Assembly: GCA_036971615.1 (NCBI GenBank)
Contig: JAYKKR010000001.1
Span: forward strand, 1,922,001 to 1,986,000
Source of the DNA: Amyloporia xantha
Lineage: Eukaryota; Basidiomycota; Agaricomycetes; Polyporales; Adustoporiaceae
DNA: 64,000 nt
Reading direction: 5' to 3'
In this document: piece by piece, positions 10,943-25,333 of the stretch
Layout of the letters: each line of letters begins with the position of its first letter
Numbering within the stretch: position 1 is the first letter of the stretch
The notes under the pieces: model-generated
The model's database searches: none
What the model saw: only the letters and a program-made list of their open reading frames with translations
What the model was told of the DNA's origin: nothing
Position numbers and translations under genes: made by a program

Positions 10943-11855
10943 TTAATTTTGCCTCTGACCAGAGGCGAGCACTATTCGACCTAAGCGGCAGCCCTCAACC
11001 CCATTAAACGTCAAGACGTACTCCCCCTCCACGAGATCATGCTTTAGAAGTTCTCCCTCGTTAGCTTCAACTACTCTGCCTTGTTCAAGTAGCCATCGCC
11101 TCATGATACCAGTCAGGCAACCAGTCTCGGTCCGCGGGGTGATCCACCGCGGTGGCGAGCCCCGCATGAACGCGATGTTGCGTATAGAAGTCTCCGTTGG
11201 TTCTCCAGAAGGGGCATAGAGAAGGACATCTGCATTTGACGGAGCTGGAAGAGGTGGGATGCCTAGGCGCGCGCGTGCGGCATCGTAATCTTGGCGATGA
11301 TTAGTTTTCGTGCGAGTAAAAAGAGACGGTTGAGTGGGATAGGTGTCAAGATGTATCGTCAACAACGGGGTTCCGAGGCGCACTGATGACTGAAGAGCAA
11401 TAGGGTACTCCGAGGTAAATGGGAGTAGGGAGCATGCGCATGGATCTATAGCGGACAAGGTGCCGGTTGGAGAAGCTGTAGCTGTGAGATGACCGTCGCT
11501 GCTGAGGAGAATACGGATCTAATTTATTGGAAAGATTGAGTTGTCCGTAAAAGATAATACCCCTTCTGAAATCGAGTACAATAATTACCTTCAAAGGAGC
11601 ATCGCTTGTTTGAAGTTTGAACAGAGCATCACGAACTGCCTCATCACATGCATTCTTCAGGTCGATGAGCGTCCAGCATTGCGCGTTTGTCCATGCGTGC
11701 TTTTGGGCGGCGTCAAGAAGTCTGTCAAGGTTGTATTTCAGGAGGAGATATGGAGACGGTATGCCTCCATTCGCCAGAGTGTTCCATGGGAGGTTGAGGA
11801 GACATGAATCGTATCGAGTTGAGGAAAGCAGCTGGTAGTCGGCGGACAAGTCCAT
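10943..11855 (-). CDS. ABZ2: aminodeoxychorismate lyase-like class IV aminotransferase
   Basis: PLP-dependent fold type IV enzyme that probably releases p-aminobenzoate and pyruvate from aminodeoxychorismate in folate synthesis (ABZ2/PabC family). Two exons (11589-11855 and 10943-11518) around a 70-bp intron give 843 nt, 280 residues. The family is recognised from the C-terminal half: 'NADVLLYAPSGEPTETSIRN', then 'GSPPRWITPRTETGCLTGIM', then 'LVEGEYVLTFNGVEGCRLGR', which match the cofactor-phosphate and active-site loops of class IV transaminases. The N-terminal half is divergent, as usual for fungal members; no Lys was assigned with certainty as the Schiff-base residue. Start is ATG at 11855. 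It is transcribed away from the NBR1-type gene 128 bp off, so they share a promoter region. Confidence 0.78.
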
Positions 11856-11983
11856 GTGCACGTGATTTTGAATGCGCAGCGCCCAGATATGTATATGGGC
11901 GTCTAAGGCCTATAAGTAGGTGACGACGCGTCCGTGGGTGTCGGTTTCCCCCTTGCTCCGAACTATCAGTCACTCTGAGCAAT
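11856..11983. promoter_or_regulatory. 128-bp divergent promoter between ABZ2-like and NBR1-like genes
   Basis: Both start codons face outward from this short interval. It contains CACGTG (11859-11864), 'tataagt' (11911-11917, 67-73 bp before the plus-strand ATG) and ACGCGT (11926-11931). Whether one element serves both genes cannot be read from the sequence. Confidence 0.5.
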
Positions 11984-17032
<5,049 letters not shown>

Positions 17033-17564
17033 GCAATGGTGAGCAGGTGTCCTGATAGTGCGTTCTGGACGGACACAGTGATGGTGTATCACCACTAAAT
17101 AGCGCCTCCTCTCCCTACTCATTCGTTCTTGGTTCGTTCTGTAGTCTGTTAGACTGTCATGGTGTACAATGTTAAGAATTTTGGGAGTTGACAATGACAG
17201 AATGTTTGTAGTTTGCACTTTGGTGTTACCATCTGATGTGACGTGACAGGTGGTGACATTACGCGTCTTGAGCTGACGCGTCCCCAATAATACGCGTCTG
17301 ATCAGCACGCTCCAGCCAGCTGGCCCAGCACTCTCTTGCCATACACCTTTTATCTCACACCCCCAGCCGCTTCCCTGGTATCTTTGCGTAAACTGTAGAT
17401 AAAACTGACTGCCTCCTGCCTGCTGTCTGGCCACTAGCGGCCTGTTTATTTACGTGTCCCTGCCGCATTGCACCTCTCTGCATGACCTGGCTTTCTCTGC
17501 GTTATCCTGAGCACTGAATATCCCGCATCCCGCACCCCCCTCTCTACAAATTTGCTGCTTCAAG
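17033..17564 (+). promoter_or_regulatory. intergenic region with three spaced ACGCGT boxes
   Basis: Between the NBR1-type gene and the next BTB gene. ACGCGT occurs at 17261, 17276 and 17292, a spacing of 15-16 bp, about 270-300 bp upstream of the BTB start. This is the MluI cell-cycle box bound by MBF in fungi; G1/S regulation of the BTB gene is an inference. Nothing else is seen. Confidence 0.45.
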
Positions 17565-19357
17565 ATGGGCTACATGGCAATTCAGCAAGATGCAGCTGAC
17601 TTCGACCTCTCGGTGCGATTCAAGCTGGACAACCTCCAGGAGCTCCTGACGGGGGATCCCGCTGAGGGTACAGACTTCGAGCCTCGAATGAGCACTGCAT
17701 TCTGGCCTGGATTTATGTTCAAAGTCTCGCGGTCGACCGAAGGCTCGAGCAAACAACGAAAATGCCGGCTATCCTTGTACATGTTACCAGGAGACCGCAT
17801 CCCGGTGCCCTCAATTGCTGTTTACCCTACTGTGACCGTCCAATCGCTCACAGGCCAGACGTACTCAACCAAGTGCCTCAAGCGCCAGGCGACGTTTGAC
17901 CATGGCCGGGCAAACATTGGCACACTTTTATCCCAAAAGACGTATGAAACGTCATACACCATGCAGCGAGAGGACGCGGTCATGGTGCTCGTCACTTTGC
18001 GCTCATCCAACGCCCCGACACCTCGCTCGAATCCTACGCTCAATCTCATTCACCGAGTCTTGACCGCGCGTCCTGTCTCCAACACCCGGTTCATTGTTTT
18101 CCGCAGGCGGGACTCTATGGGCCGCCTCAGCAGCCCATGTGCATTTTATGCAAATATGAAGGACCTGGCTTCACATTATGACCGGTGTGATGATCGTGAG
18201 TAGTACACTGATATTAGTCTTCAAGGCATAGTACTGATCACCTACACCAGTGCTCGACGTAGAGGACAGTATAGAAGGCTTTGAACTACCTAGAGGTGCT
18301 CGTCTAGATGACTACAGTCTCACATGTGAGCAGCACGAGTATGACAGCGACTTCGAGCCCGATGAAGAGGAAGACGAGGAGGATGAAGATATTGTAGTCG
18401 TCAAGAGCGAAAATCGTTTCCACGGTTCGGCTCGGAAAGCCCTGAAGCGTCCTAAAGAAATACCGGAAGACTCGTTCGTAACCGATGACAGTCTTACGTT
18501 GGAAATTGCCCAAGCGGCAGGCGAGAGTAAGGATTCCCTTGAGCTCGTCTGACATCTGTATTCACGTTGCATTATATTAGTGTCCATGCATTCCTCAATC
18601 AGTTCGTTTGACATGATCCAGAGTAGGGAAGGGTCTGACTTATACGCACCTTCCGGTCAGCGAGGTCAATCTTAGCTATGAGCCGTACATACTGATACTT
18701 ACTCATAGAGTTTGACGGGACGACGATTGTTCTCCTGGGTGCTGCCTCACGAACGTGCGTTTCTGTCTTTCGTCGAAAGAGTCTTGACTCATTCCAATTA
18801 TCAGCTGGGAGGCGCTGCTATATTACCTTTACACAGGTTTCATAGACTTCGCACCGCTGACCACTCAAAATACATCTGCGCAAGAAGACTTCTTCGCGCA
18901 GTATCACTATGATAATCCGAATCGTCCAGCGCCACCATCGTGCAGGTCCATCTACCGCTTAGCACACAAGGTAGCTTGCTTTGGTCTCCCTCTTCCTCCG
19001 CTAATAACGTGGTCCGACAGCTGGAGCTTGAAGGACTCAGGAAGCTCGCAATACAGTATTTGGAGTCCCAATTATCTACCGACATGCTCCTCACAGAGGT
19101 ATTCAGTGAGTTCACTGCAAGGTTCGTCGCGCCTCCGCAACCAACCCTGTACATTAGTCTGACGTCTACTGGGTGTCGATGGCAGGTACACCGAAGTCAA
19201 GGAAATGGAGCTTGCCCTTGTCGTGAGATACTGGCATTCTTTGAAGGCATCTTCTGCCTTCAAAGACAAAATGGTGGAGGTTACCAGCGGAAGCGTTCCG
19301 CATGCTGCAGAGATCATCTCTGAGATCATGCTCAGGGTCTCTGCGCAGAAAGCCTAA
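17565..19357 (+). CDS. large intron-rich BTB domain protein
   Basis: Seven exons (17565-18195, 18251-18526, 18581-18655, 18709-18754, 18805-18970, 19021-19121, 19186-19357) sum to 1467 nt, 488 residues. The N-terminal 180 residues resemble the MATH-like part of basidiomycete BTB proteins ('AFWPGFMFKVSRST'). The BTB half begins at 'NTRFIVFRRRDSMGRLSSPC' and is interrupted by an acidic insert ('DEEEDEEDEDIVVV'). It resumes as 'FDGTTIVLLGAASRTTWEAL', then 'LLYYLYTGFIDFAPLT', a Pro-rich loop, and 'CRSIYRLAHKLELEGLRKLA'. The end, 'VPHAAEIISEIMLRVSAQKA', is helical. The joins at 18655/18709 and 18754/18805 are what make the YTGFIDFAPL motif readable, which supports the model. The last ~200 bp plus 3' flank occur again, broken, at 21766-21960. 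Function beyond adaptor or scaffold is not known. Confidence 0.8.
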
Positions 19358-19504
19358 AAAAATCGCCGACGGCGTTCGCTTGTTTCCGCTCTTCGTTTGC
19401 TGTATCTATCGCATGGACTTGGATTAGTTGGATATATTTATACATTTTAGGATGGGGACGCGTAGTGAACAACAGGTAAGTATATGTCGACGAATATCGT
19501 CTAT

Positions 19505-21154
19505 TTAGGGGTCCCCTGTTCCGCTGCGCCTCCTACGATCCTCGTATGCAGGAGGCAATAAGTCTGGTACACCATCGCTCATGAACATAATACCTGCATC
19601 AGTGTCGCGCTCAGGTACAGGCGATGCGACATCGATACCGCTTACGTCTGCGGGGGGAGTGACAACACCGTCCGTGGCATTCGGAGTTTTCTCATCGACG
19701 TGATCCTGATACGGCTGCGTACTCTGTTCATCTGGGTCGGTAGGTGGCTGCGCACTTGCAGATACATGCGTCATCAGGGGCAGTCTGCTTGCACTGCTAT
19801 CGAAAGGTATGTTCACGGATCGTCTGTTTGAGTCCATACCGAAAGACGTGGCCACGGATTGCACCCATGATGTGTTTGCACTCCTGGACGGGTGATCTGG
19901 CATCTGGCGAACGCTCTGGGTTTCCGCCGCTGAGCCTAGAAGATTGTCCACAACGTTCGGATCAGTTTGTGCACAGAAATAGTAGAAATACTTCATGACA
20001 CACCGTCTTCCAGTATTTCATTTGGAGTAACAGTGACAAGCGACCGAGGCTGTATTCTGCTACGTCGGTTTCTTCTGCGACGGCAGATGAGGAAGAACGC
20101 GATGCCACATGCCAGAAGGACAGCCAGGATGCCACCCACAACACCGCCAATATAGCTCATGTTGGTTTTTGCATGACGGGCGACTGAGACCCCCACGCTG
20201 GGTGAGGATGTTGCCATGCCTGGAGATGCAGATGGCGACTGTGATAATACACTGGGTGATGCACCGGATGATTGTGATAATCCGCTGGGTGATGCACCGG
20301 ACGACTGCGACGACGCACTGGTGTCCGGCGATGATGCATCAGACGACACTGGTGATGGAGAGGCTGGTTGAGATGATGTTGTCAACGACTTCGGAGACGC
20401 AGAGCCTGATTGAGATGCCGTCGTGACGGATTGTGGTGATGGAGAGTCCGAATGAGATAATGTCGAGGGCGATGCTGAAGATGTCGTCGTAGAGAGTGTC
20501 CTCGACCGCACAGAGCTGCTACCCACGCTTGTAGCGGTTGCAGGCATACATGAAGTATCAGAACCAGCCACAACGACATAGACTTGCGCTAAAATAGGAG
20601 TAGGACCGCGTCGATGTCGTAGTCTATGATAGCAAATTCCGACGGTGGTAACGCACCTGAGGAATAGAGTAACGTAGGATCAGCTGTGCGAACATACGTA
20701 AAGCTCACTTCCTGGCCTGCCGCATAGAAAGCAGTCAGAACCCTAGACAAATCATGGCAGAGGCGAACCTACCAACTGGAAGGTTGACTGTCCACATAAT
20801 GGATGAGCTATTGATGACACCAAAGTCATGAAGCGTTGGGTCTCCTGGAGCATCCTCATCATCGGGTGCCGCCCATAGATGCTGGATGCATATAAGATCA
20901 CATGTTATTTCCTCGTTCCAAGCAAACATTATGACAGTAAACGCACGATTGGCGGCTAGTAAAAAGATTTCCTTCATTCAGCGAGATAAAGTGAACGGAC
21001 ATGCAGTACGTACCTCTTCCGTCCACGTCAGTTCGGTTGACAGACACTGCTGCAGAGTATTCCCTGAGGATGGGACGACACTGAATGATGCGCGGGCCAG
21101 AGGTACGAGACATGGCCAGAACAGCCAGCCAACTCTTCGCACGAGTAAGGGCAT
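19505..21154 (-). CDS. array copy A: single-pass Ser-rich membrane protein with PPxY tail
   Basis: Six exons (21010-21154, 20936-20955, 20773-20881, 20657-20716, 20004-20588, 19505-19935) sum to 1350 nt, 449 residues. Order: signal peptide (1-22, Trp/Leu-rich); a 90-residue ectodomain bounded by Cys37 ('QCLSTELTWTEE') and Cys125 ('VVVAGSDTSC'), with 'SSIMWTVNLPVGQEVSFTY' between; a Ser/Thr/Pro-rich stalk (130-250); one membrane segment (about 256-278, 'YIGGVVGGILAVLLACGIAF') followed by 'RRRRNRR'; and a 170-residue cytoplasmic tail ending with P434-P-A-Y437. The ectodomain resembles the short two-Cys beta-sandwich (TWTGG-like) domain common in surface and secreted proteins of Agaricomycetes; ligand unknown. 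PPxY is the site for WW domains of Rsp5/Nedd4 ligases. Exon 2 is 20 nt. The first donor could instead be gtacgt four bases earlier. Tail-to-tail with the BTB gene, 147 bp apart. Confidence 0.75.
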
Positions 21155-21765
21155 AACCAATTGTCAAACGATAGAAAGACCTGTCAAATGATCAAGGTGT
21201 AAGGCATATACTTCAGTGAAGGCAAATGCTCGTGTTATACCCTGAGTTAAGTGAGCGACTATCTCACAAGGCAGAAAAAGGTGCAGAGGGTTCACGGGAG
21301 TTAAGAGTCGGCCTCATCTCACTCTGTCGAACTGACAGCGTGGAAGCCATTACCGGGCTGTGCCACGCTCGAAATCGATGAAAGATGAAAGATGAATGAT
21401 GGAGCTCATGTCGAGGAAAAGAATTACCTCGTCTGAGTCCCTGCATGCACCCACACCCATCATTCGTGAGAATAGCCACGGCGGCATCTTTGCCAATCTA
21501 TCGAAAGGAGGTAGATGACCGGTCATCACGCAGAATTTAATCACGCACTGCAAGCCGACATGCCACTGACCCTGTCACTTGCAATGCCAATCGCAGGCGG
21601 ATACGGAAATACTGATTAGTATATATTGATCGCGCCCCACGGGGATCGCAGTCAGTAATGTCAGTCATGCATTATCTGCGAGATAAGAGTTAAGCATAGA
21701 TGAGACCCATTTCGAGACCTGACAAGAATTTCGAAGAGTATGAGTCAAGAACAACCCGAGCTCGA
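21155..21765. repeat. duplicated upstream region of array copy A
   Basis: Promoter-side DNA of copy A, from about 21200 to 21600, is clearly similar to the upstream DNA of copies B (about 22735-22980 and 23180-23240) and C (about 23995-24180). Shared blocks include 'acttcagtgaaggcaaatgc' and 'gaactgacagcgtggaagc'. The 21650-21765 part matches 24190-24300. No gene is seen. Confidence 0.7.
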
Positions 21766-21960
21766 GCGGAGGTCACCGGCGGAAGCGCACGCCGCGGAGG
21801 TCATCTCTGAGATCATGCTCAGGGTCTCTGCACAGAAAGCCTAAAAAATCACCGACAGCGTCCGCTTTTTTGCACTCTTCTTTTGCTGTATTTATCGCAT
21901 GGACTTGGATTGGTTGGATATATTTACACGTTTTGGAATAGGGGCACGTAGTCAGCAGGA
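21766..21960 (+). pseudogene. 3' fragment of the BTB gene
   Basis: Similar to the end of the BTB gene and its 3' flank (about 19290-19480): the coding remnant ends in 'AAEVISEIMLRVSAQKA' plus stop (21841-21843), then the same 3' flank ('cgcatggacttggatt') follows. The upstream BTB exons are absent, and the junction falls in unrelated DNA near 21765. It sits tail-to-tail with array copy B, exactly as the full BTB gene sits with copy A. So it marks one end of the duplicated block. Confidence 0.8.
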
Positions 21961-22035
21961 ATATGTCGACGACTGTCCAGGTCCAAGGTGCATGTCATCT
22001 ATTTAGGAAGCGTCGTCAACTCCGACGAGCTGCTA

Positions 22036-22682
22036 TCAGCTGCTATCAGTGCTCGCCGGCAGACATGAAGTAGTAAAGCCAGCTACAACAATATACACTT
22101 GCGCTAAAATAGGAGTAGGACCGCATCAATGTCGTGGTCAAGGATAGCAAATGCCGACGGTGGTAACGAACCTGATGTATAGAGTACGGCAGGATCAGCT
22201 GTGCGAACATACTCAAAAACCAGTTCCTGGCCTGCCGCATAGAAAGCAGTCAGAAATCTAGATACCTATAAAGTCATGGCAGAGGCGAACCCACCAACTG
22301 GAAGGTTGACTGTCCACTGAAGGGATGAGCTATCGATAACACCAAAGTCATGAAGTGTCGTGTTTCCTGGAGCACCCTCGTCGTAGGGTGCTGCCCATAG
22401 ATGCTGGACACATGCAAGATCAGACGTTATTCCTCGTTCCAAGCAAACATTGCGACAGCGAACGCACGATTGGCGGCTAGTAAAAGGATTTCCTTCGTTT
22501 TAGCAAGTTGATAAAGTAAGTGGACATGCAGTACGTACCTCTTCCGTCCACGTCAGTTCAGTTGACAGACACTGCTGCAGAGTATTCCCTGAGGGTTGGA
22601 CGACACTGAATGATGCGCGTGCCAGAGGCACGAGACATGGCAGCCAGGCCAACCAGCCAAGTCTTCTCACAAGTAACGGCAT
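22036..22682 (-). CDS. array copy B: secreted ectodomain-only paralog
   Basis: Five exons (22535-22682, 22457-22476, 22295-22403, 22172-22231, 22036-22103) sum to 405 nt, 134 residues. The signal peptide and two-Cys ectodomain follow copy A almost residue for residue ('ASFSVVQPSGNTLQQC', 'SSSLQWTVNLPVGQE', 'AQVYIVVAGFTTSC'). It stops at 'PASTDSS', where copy A enters its Ser-rich stalk. Stalk, membrane segment and tail are missing, so the product should be secreted. A 9-bp tandem ('gctatcagct' pattern, 22031-22049) creates the stop. Intron 2 differs in length from copy A by one base, which matters only if that segment were read as exon. I treat the gene as intact because every phase agrees. 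Confidence 0.68.
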
Positions 22683-23269
22683 AAACAGTGGTCAAACGAT
22701 AGAAAGATCTGTCAAATGGTCAGGGTGTGAGGCATATACTTCAGTGAAGGCAAATGCTCGTGTGGTACCTTGAGTCAAGCGACTATTTAACCAGGCACAA
22801 GACGGTGCGCACAGGGTTCACGAATCGACCTCATCTCACTGTCGAACTGACAGCGTGGAAGCCCCTACCGGGCTGCCAGTGCGACGCTCAAAATAGATGA
22901 ACGTGAATGATGGGTGATGAATGATGGAGCTCGTGACAAGGACAAGAATTACCCTGTCTGAGTCCCTACATGTCAGCTTAACCGCCTCCTTACAAGGCAC
23001 GAGGAGCTCTGAAAACAAACAACAAAATTCGGCCGCGCCCGTCATTCGTACGAATAGCCACGGCGGCATATTTGCCAAGTTGTCGAAGGGAAGTAGCTGA
23101 GCGGTCATCACCTAGAATCAAATCATGCGCTGCAACTATAAGTAGATTTCGGCGCCGGCATGCCACTGGCCCTGTCACACGTCAGCTTACAATGCCAATT
23201 GCAAGCGGATACGGAAATACTGGTTATACATTGACCACGCCCCACTTTCCAGGTCGAAGATGCAATCAT
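22683..23269. repeat. duplicated upstream region of array copy B
   Basis: Repeats the promoter-side DNA of copy A with substitutions and small indels, including 'gaactgacagcgtggaagcc' near 22850 and 'gcggatacggaaatactgg' near 23205. It ends abruptly against the stop-codon end of copy C. No gene is seen. Confidence 0.65.
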
Positions 23270-23948
23270 CTATTTAGGGAGCGTCGTCGGCTCCGACGAG
23301 CTGCTACTAGTGCTCGTAGGCAGACATGAAGCATCAGGGCCTTCCACGACGGCATACTCTTGCGCTAGGAGTTGAACCACGTCAAAGCCGTAGTCGAAGA
23401 TGCCAGTTTCCAACGGTGGTTACACACCTGAGGAATAGAGGACGGTAGGATCGGCCGTGCGAACATACGCAAAGCTCAAATCCTGGCCTGCCACATACCA
23501 ATCAGTCAGAGGTCTAGGTGCCTGTCAAATTGTGGCAGAGAAAAACCTACCAACTGGAAGATCGATCACCCAGAATAGAGACGAGCTATTGATAACACCA
23601 AAATCATGTAGTATTGGGTCTCCTGGAGCGTCCTCCGCATTGGGTACTGCCCATAGATGCTGGACACATGCAAGATCAGATGTGATTCCTCGTTCCTCGT
23701 GAACATTATAGCAGTAAACGCACGATTGGCGGCTTTGAAAAGGATTTTCTTTATTCAATGAGTCGATAAATGAACCCAAATGCAGTACGCACCTCTTCCG
23801 TCCACTCCAGTTCGCATCCCGAACACTGGGGCAGAGCATTCCCTTCATTCCCTGAAGGTGAAAGGATACTGAATGATGCGCGGGCCAGGGGTACGAGACA
23901 TGGCCAGACTAGCCAGCCAAGTCTTCCCACAAGTAAGGGCATAAACAT
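23270..23948 (-). CDS. array copy C: secreted ectodomain-only paralog, GC-AG intron
   Basis: Five exons (23789-23948, 23713-23732, 23551-23659, 23428-23487, 23270-23364) sum to 444 nt, 147 residues. Same plan as copy B: signal peptide 'PLLVGRLGWLVWPCLVPLA', two-Cys ectodomain ('GNALPQCSGCELEWTEE' to 'VVEGPDASC'), then 'PTSTSSSSSEPTTLPK' and stop. An extra Cys pair is gained in the 'CSGC' loop. The last codons and stop, 'cctaaatag', align with the sequence around copy A's own stop, so the stalk-to-tail segment looks deleted. The second intron starts with GC instead of GT and lacks a strong GC-type consensus. If it is not spliced, the frame breaks and copy C would be a pseudogene. Start is ATG at 23948; a second ATG lies 6 bases on. 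Confidence 0.58.
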
Positions 23949-24302
23949 TGATCAGACGATAGAAAGACCCGTTAAATGGTCAAGGTGCGAGGCATATACT
24001 TCAGTGAAGACAAATGTTCGTGTCGTACCTCAAGCCAAGCGACTATTTAACAAGGCCGCAGGAAAACAACGCGCACGGGGTTCACGAATCGGCCGCATCT
24101 CACTCTGTCGAACTGACAGCGTGGAAGCAATTACCGGACTGTGCGACGCTCAAAATAGATGAACATGAATGATGAATGATGAATAGTGATGTCGGTGCAT
24201 GCGTTGTCTGTGACATAAGCTCTAGGCATGGATGAGACCCATTTCGCGACCCGGCAAGAATTTCCAAGAGTAAGACACAAGGACAAACCGAGCTGGAGCC
24301 AT
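23949..24302. repeat. duplicated upstream region of array copy C
   Basis: Third copy of the array promoter-side DNA. The block 'gatgagacccatttcg' and following bases (about 24225-24300) match 21695-21765. Similarity ends at about 24300. Confidence 0.65.
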
Positions 24303-25080
24303 TAATTACACAGCCCTCTAGTAGCAGCAATGTCAGATCGGATCCCCCGAGACAAATCATAAGCGCCCCACAAAGTTTCATTGAACGCCCGGCAGATCCC
24401 GTGTAATATTTGCACCCACTCGCGCGAAATGTCTTCCCAATTCGTGGCCAGACCATCATAGTCCACGCGCCATCCGTCAAGGAGTTTGTGTCCTTCCCTT
24501 TAGGCTCGTCTTATATCTGCAGCTTCTGTGGGATAGGAGATGACGTCTCCGCTTGCTGCAGGTAGCGCGTCGTCTAACGGCGAGGCAACCTACATAATCT
24601 CGCGTCCGTGTCAGACCTCAGGTCCAGGCGATAAGCTCCTTCCACCTTGGCTGATGGCCCTTCTCGACAGACCTGCGGGATACCGGAATTCATGGGGGCT
24701 GCTGAGGAGGTAGTTGAACTCATAGAGAGAAAATTGAACGTGTAGAAGATTGTGGATGACATCGAAGTTGATCTCGATCTAAATTCAAACCGGCGGCGCT
24801 TAGGCGACATTAGTTTGACCTTCTCAGGAGTGACCTGCCACACTAGAGGCTGGTACATAAAGCTGCTGGTACGACACGAGATAGGACCGTTACGCTTACG
24901 GAATATCGGGGAGAGTCTCAGGGAGATATCGAGCGGGCGGCATACTCATCGCAGTTGTGACTTGTATTCTATGTCGACGTCGTGCCGATATTGATCTACA
25001 TCTCTTCCAACTCCCATGTACTCGTCCATTTCGTATCTGTAATCCTCGATCACCTGTGAACTTGGTCTCATGGTGAAATT
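24303..25080 (-). pseudogene. unrecognised gene or gene remnant
   Basis: Protein-like segments on the minus strand that I could not join into one clean model. From 5' to 3' of that strand: 'RPSSQVIEDYRYEMDEYMG' (near 25065), 'DISLRLSPIFRKRNGPISC' (near 24920), 'FDVIHNLLHVQFSLYEFNYL' (near 24755), and 'NWEDISREWVQILHGICRAF' ending in stop at about 24303. A plausible intron (gtcact...tttag) joins the second and third. In-frame stops (TGA near 24955, TAA near 24502) separate others. No known family is recognised. It may be a decayed gene or a real gene with introns I did not resolve. Confidence 0.35.
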
Positions 25081-25333
25081 TGTGACGTTCAGGATTGTGC
25101 GGGCCTAGATGCTGCGGCACAGCGTCCACCAGACGGGAATTCGTACAAATCAGGAGGTTAGAAACTGTCAGCAATTCCTTCGGCCTGCGGGGATGATCAC
25201 GTCAGCCCTTCATTAATAGAAGAAACCACGATTTAGATCACCATGAAACCCGTCGGAGAAACAAGAGCATTCTTAAAGAAACGTGTTGACGCAAGAACAA
25301 GACCGGTCTGCCTTGCCGATAAATTTCTGCACT

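Noticed and set aside
22404..22456. A one-base deletion breaking array copies B and C relative to A
   Set aside because: The difference falls inside the second intron in the model that fits all three copies. The exon sums 1350, 405 and 444 all agree with it.
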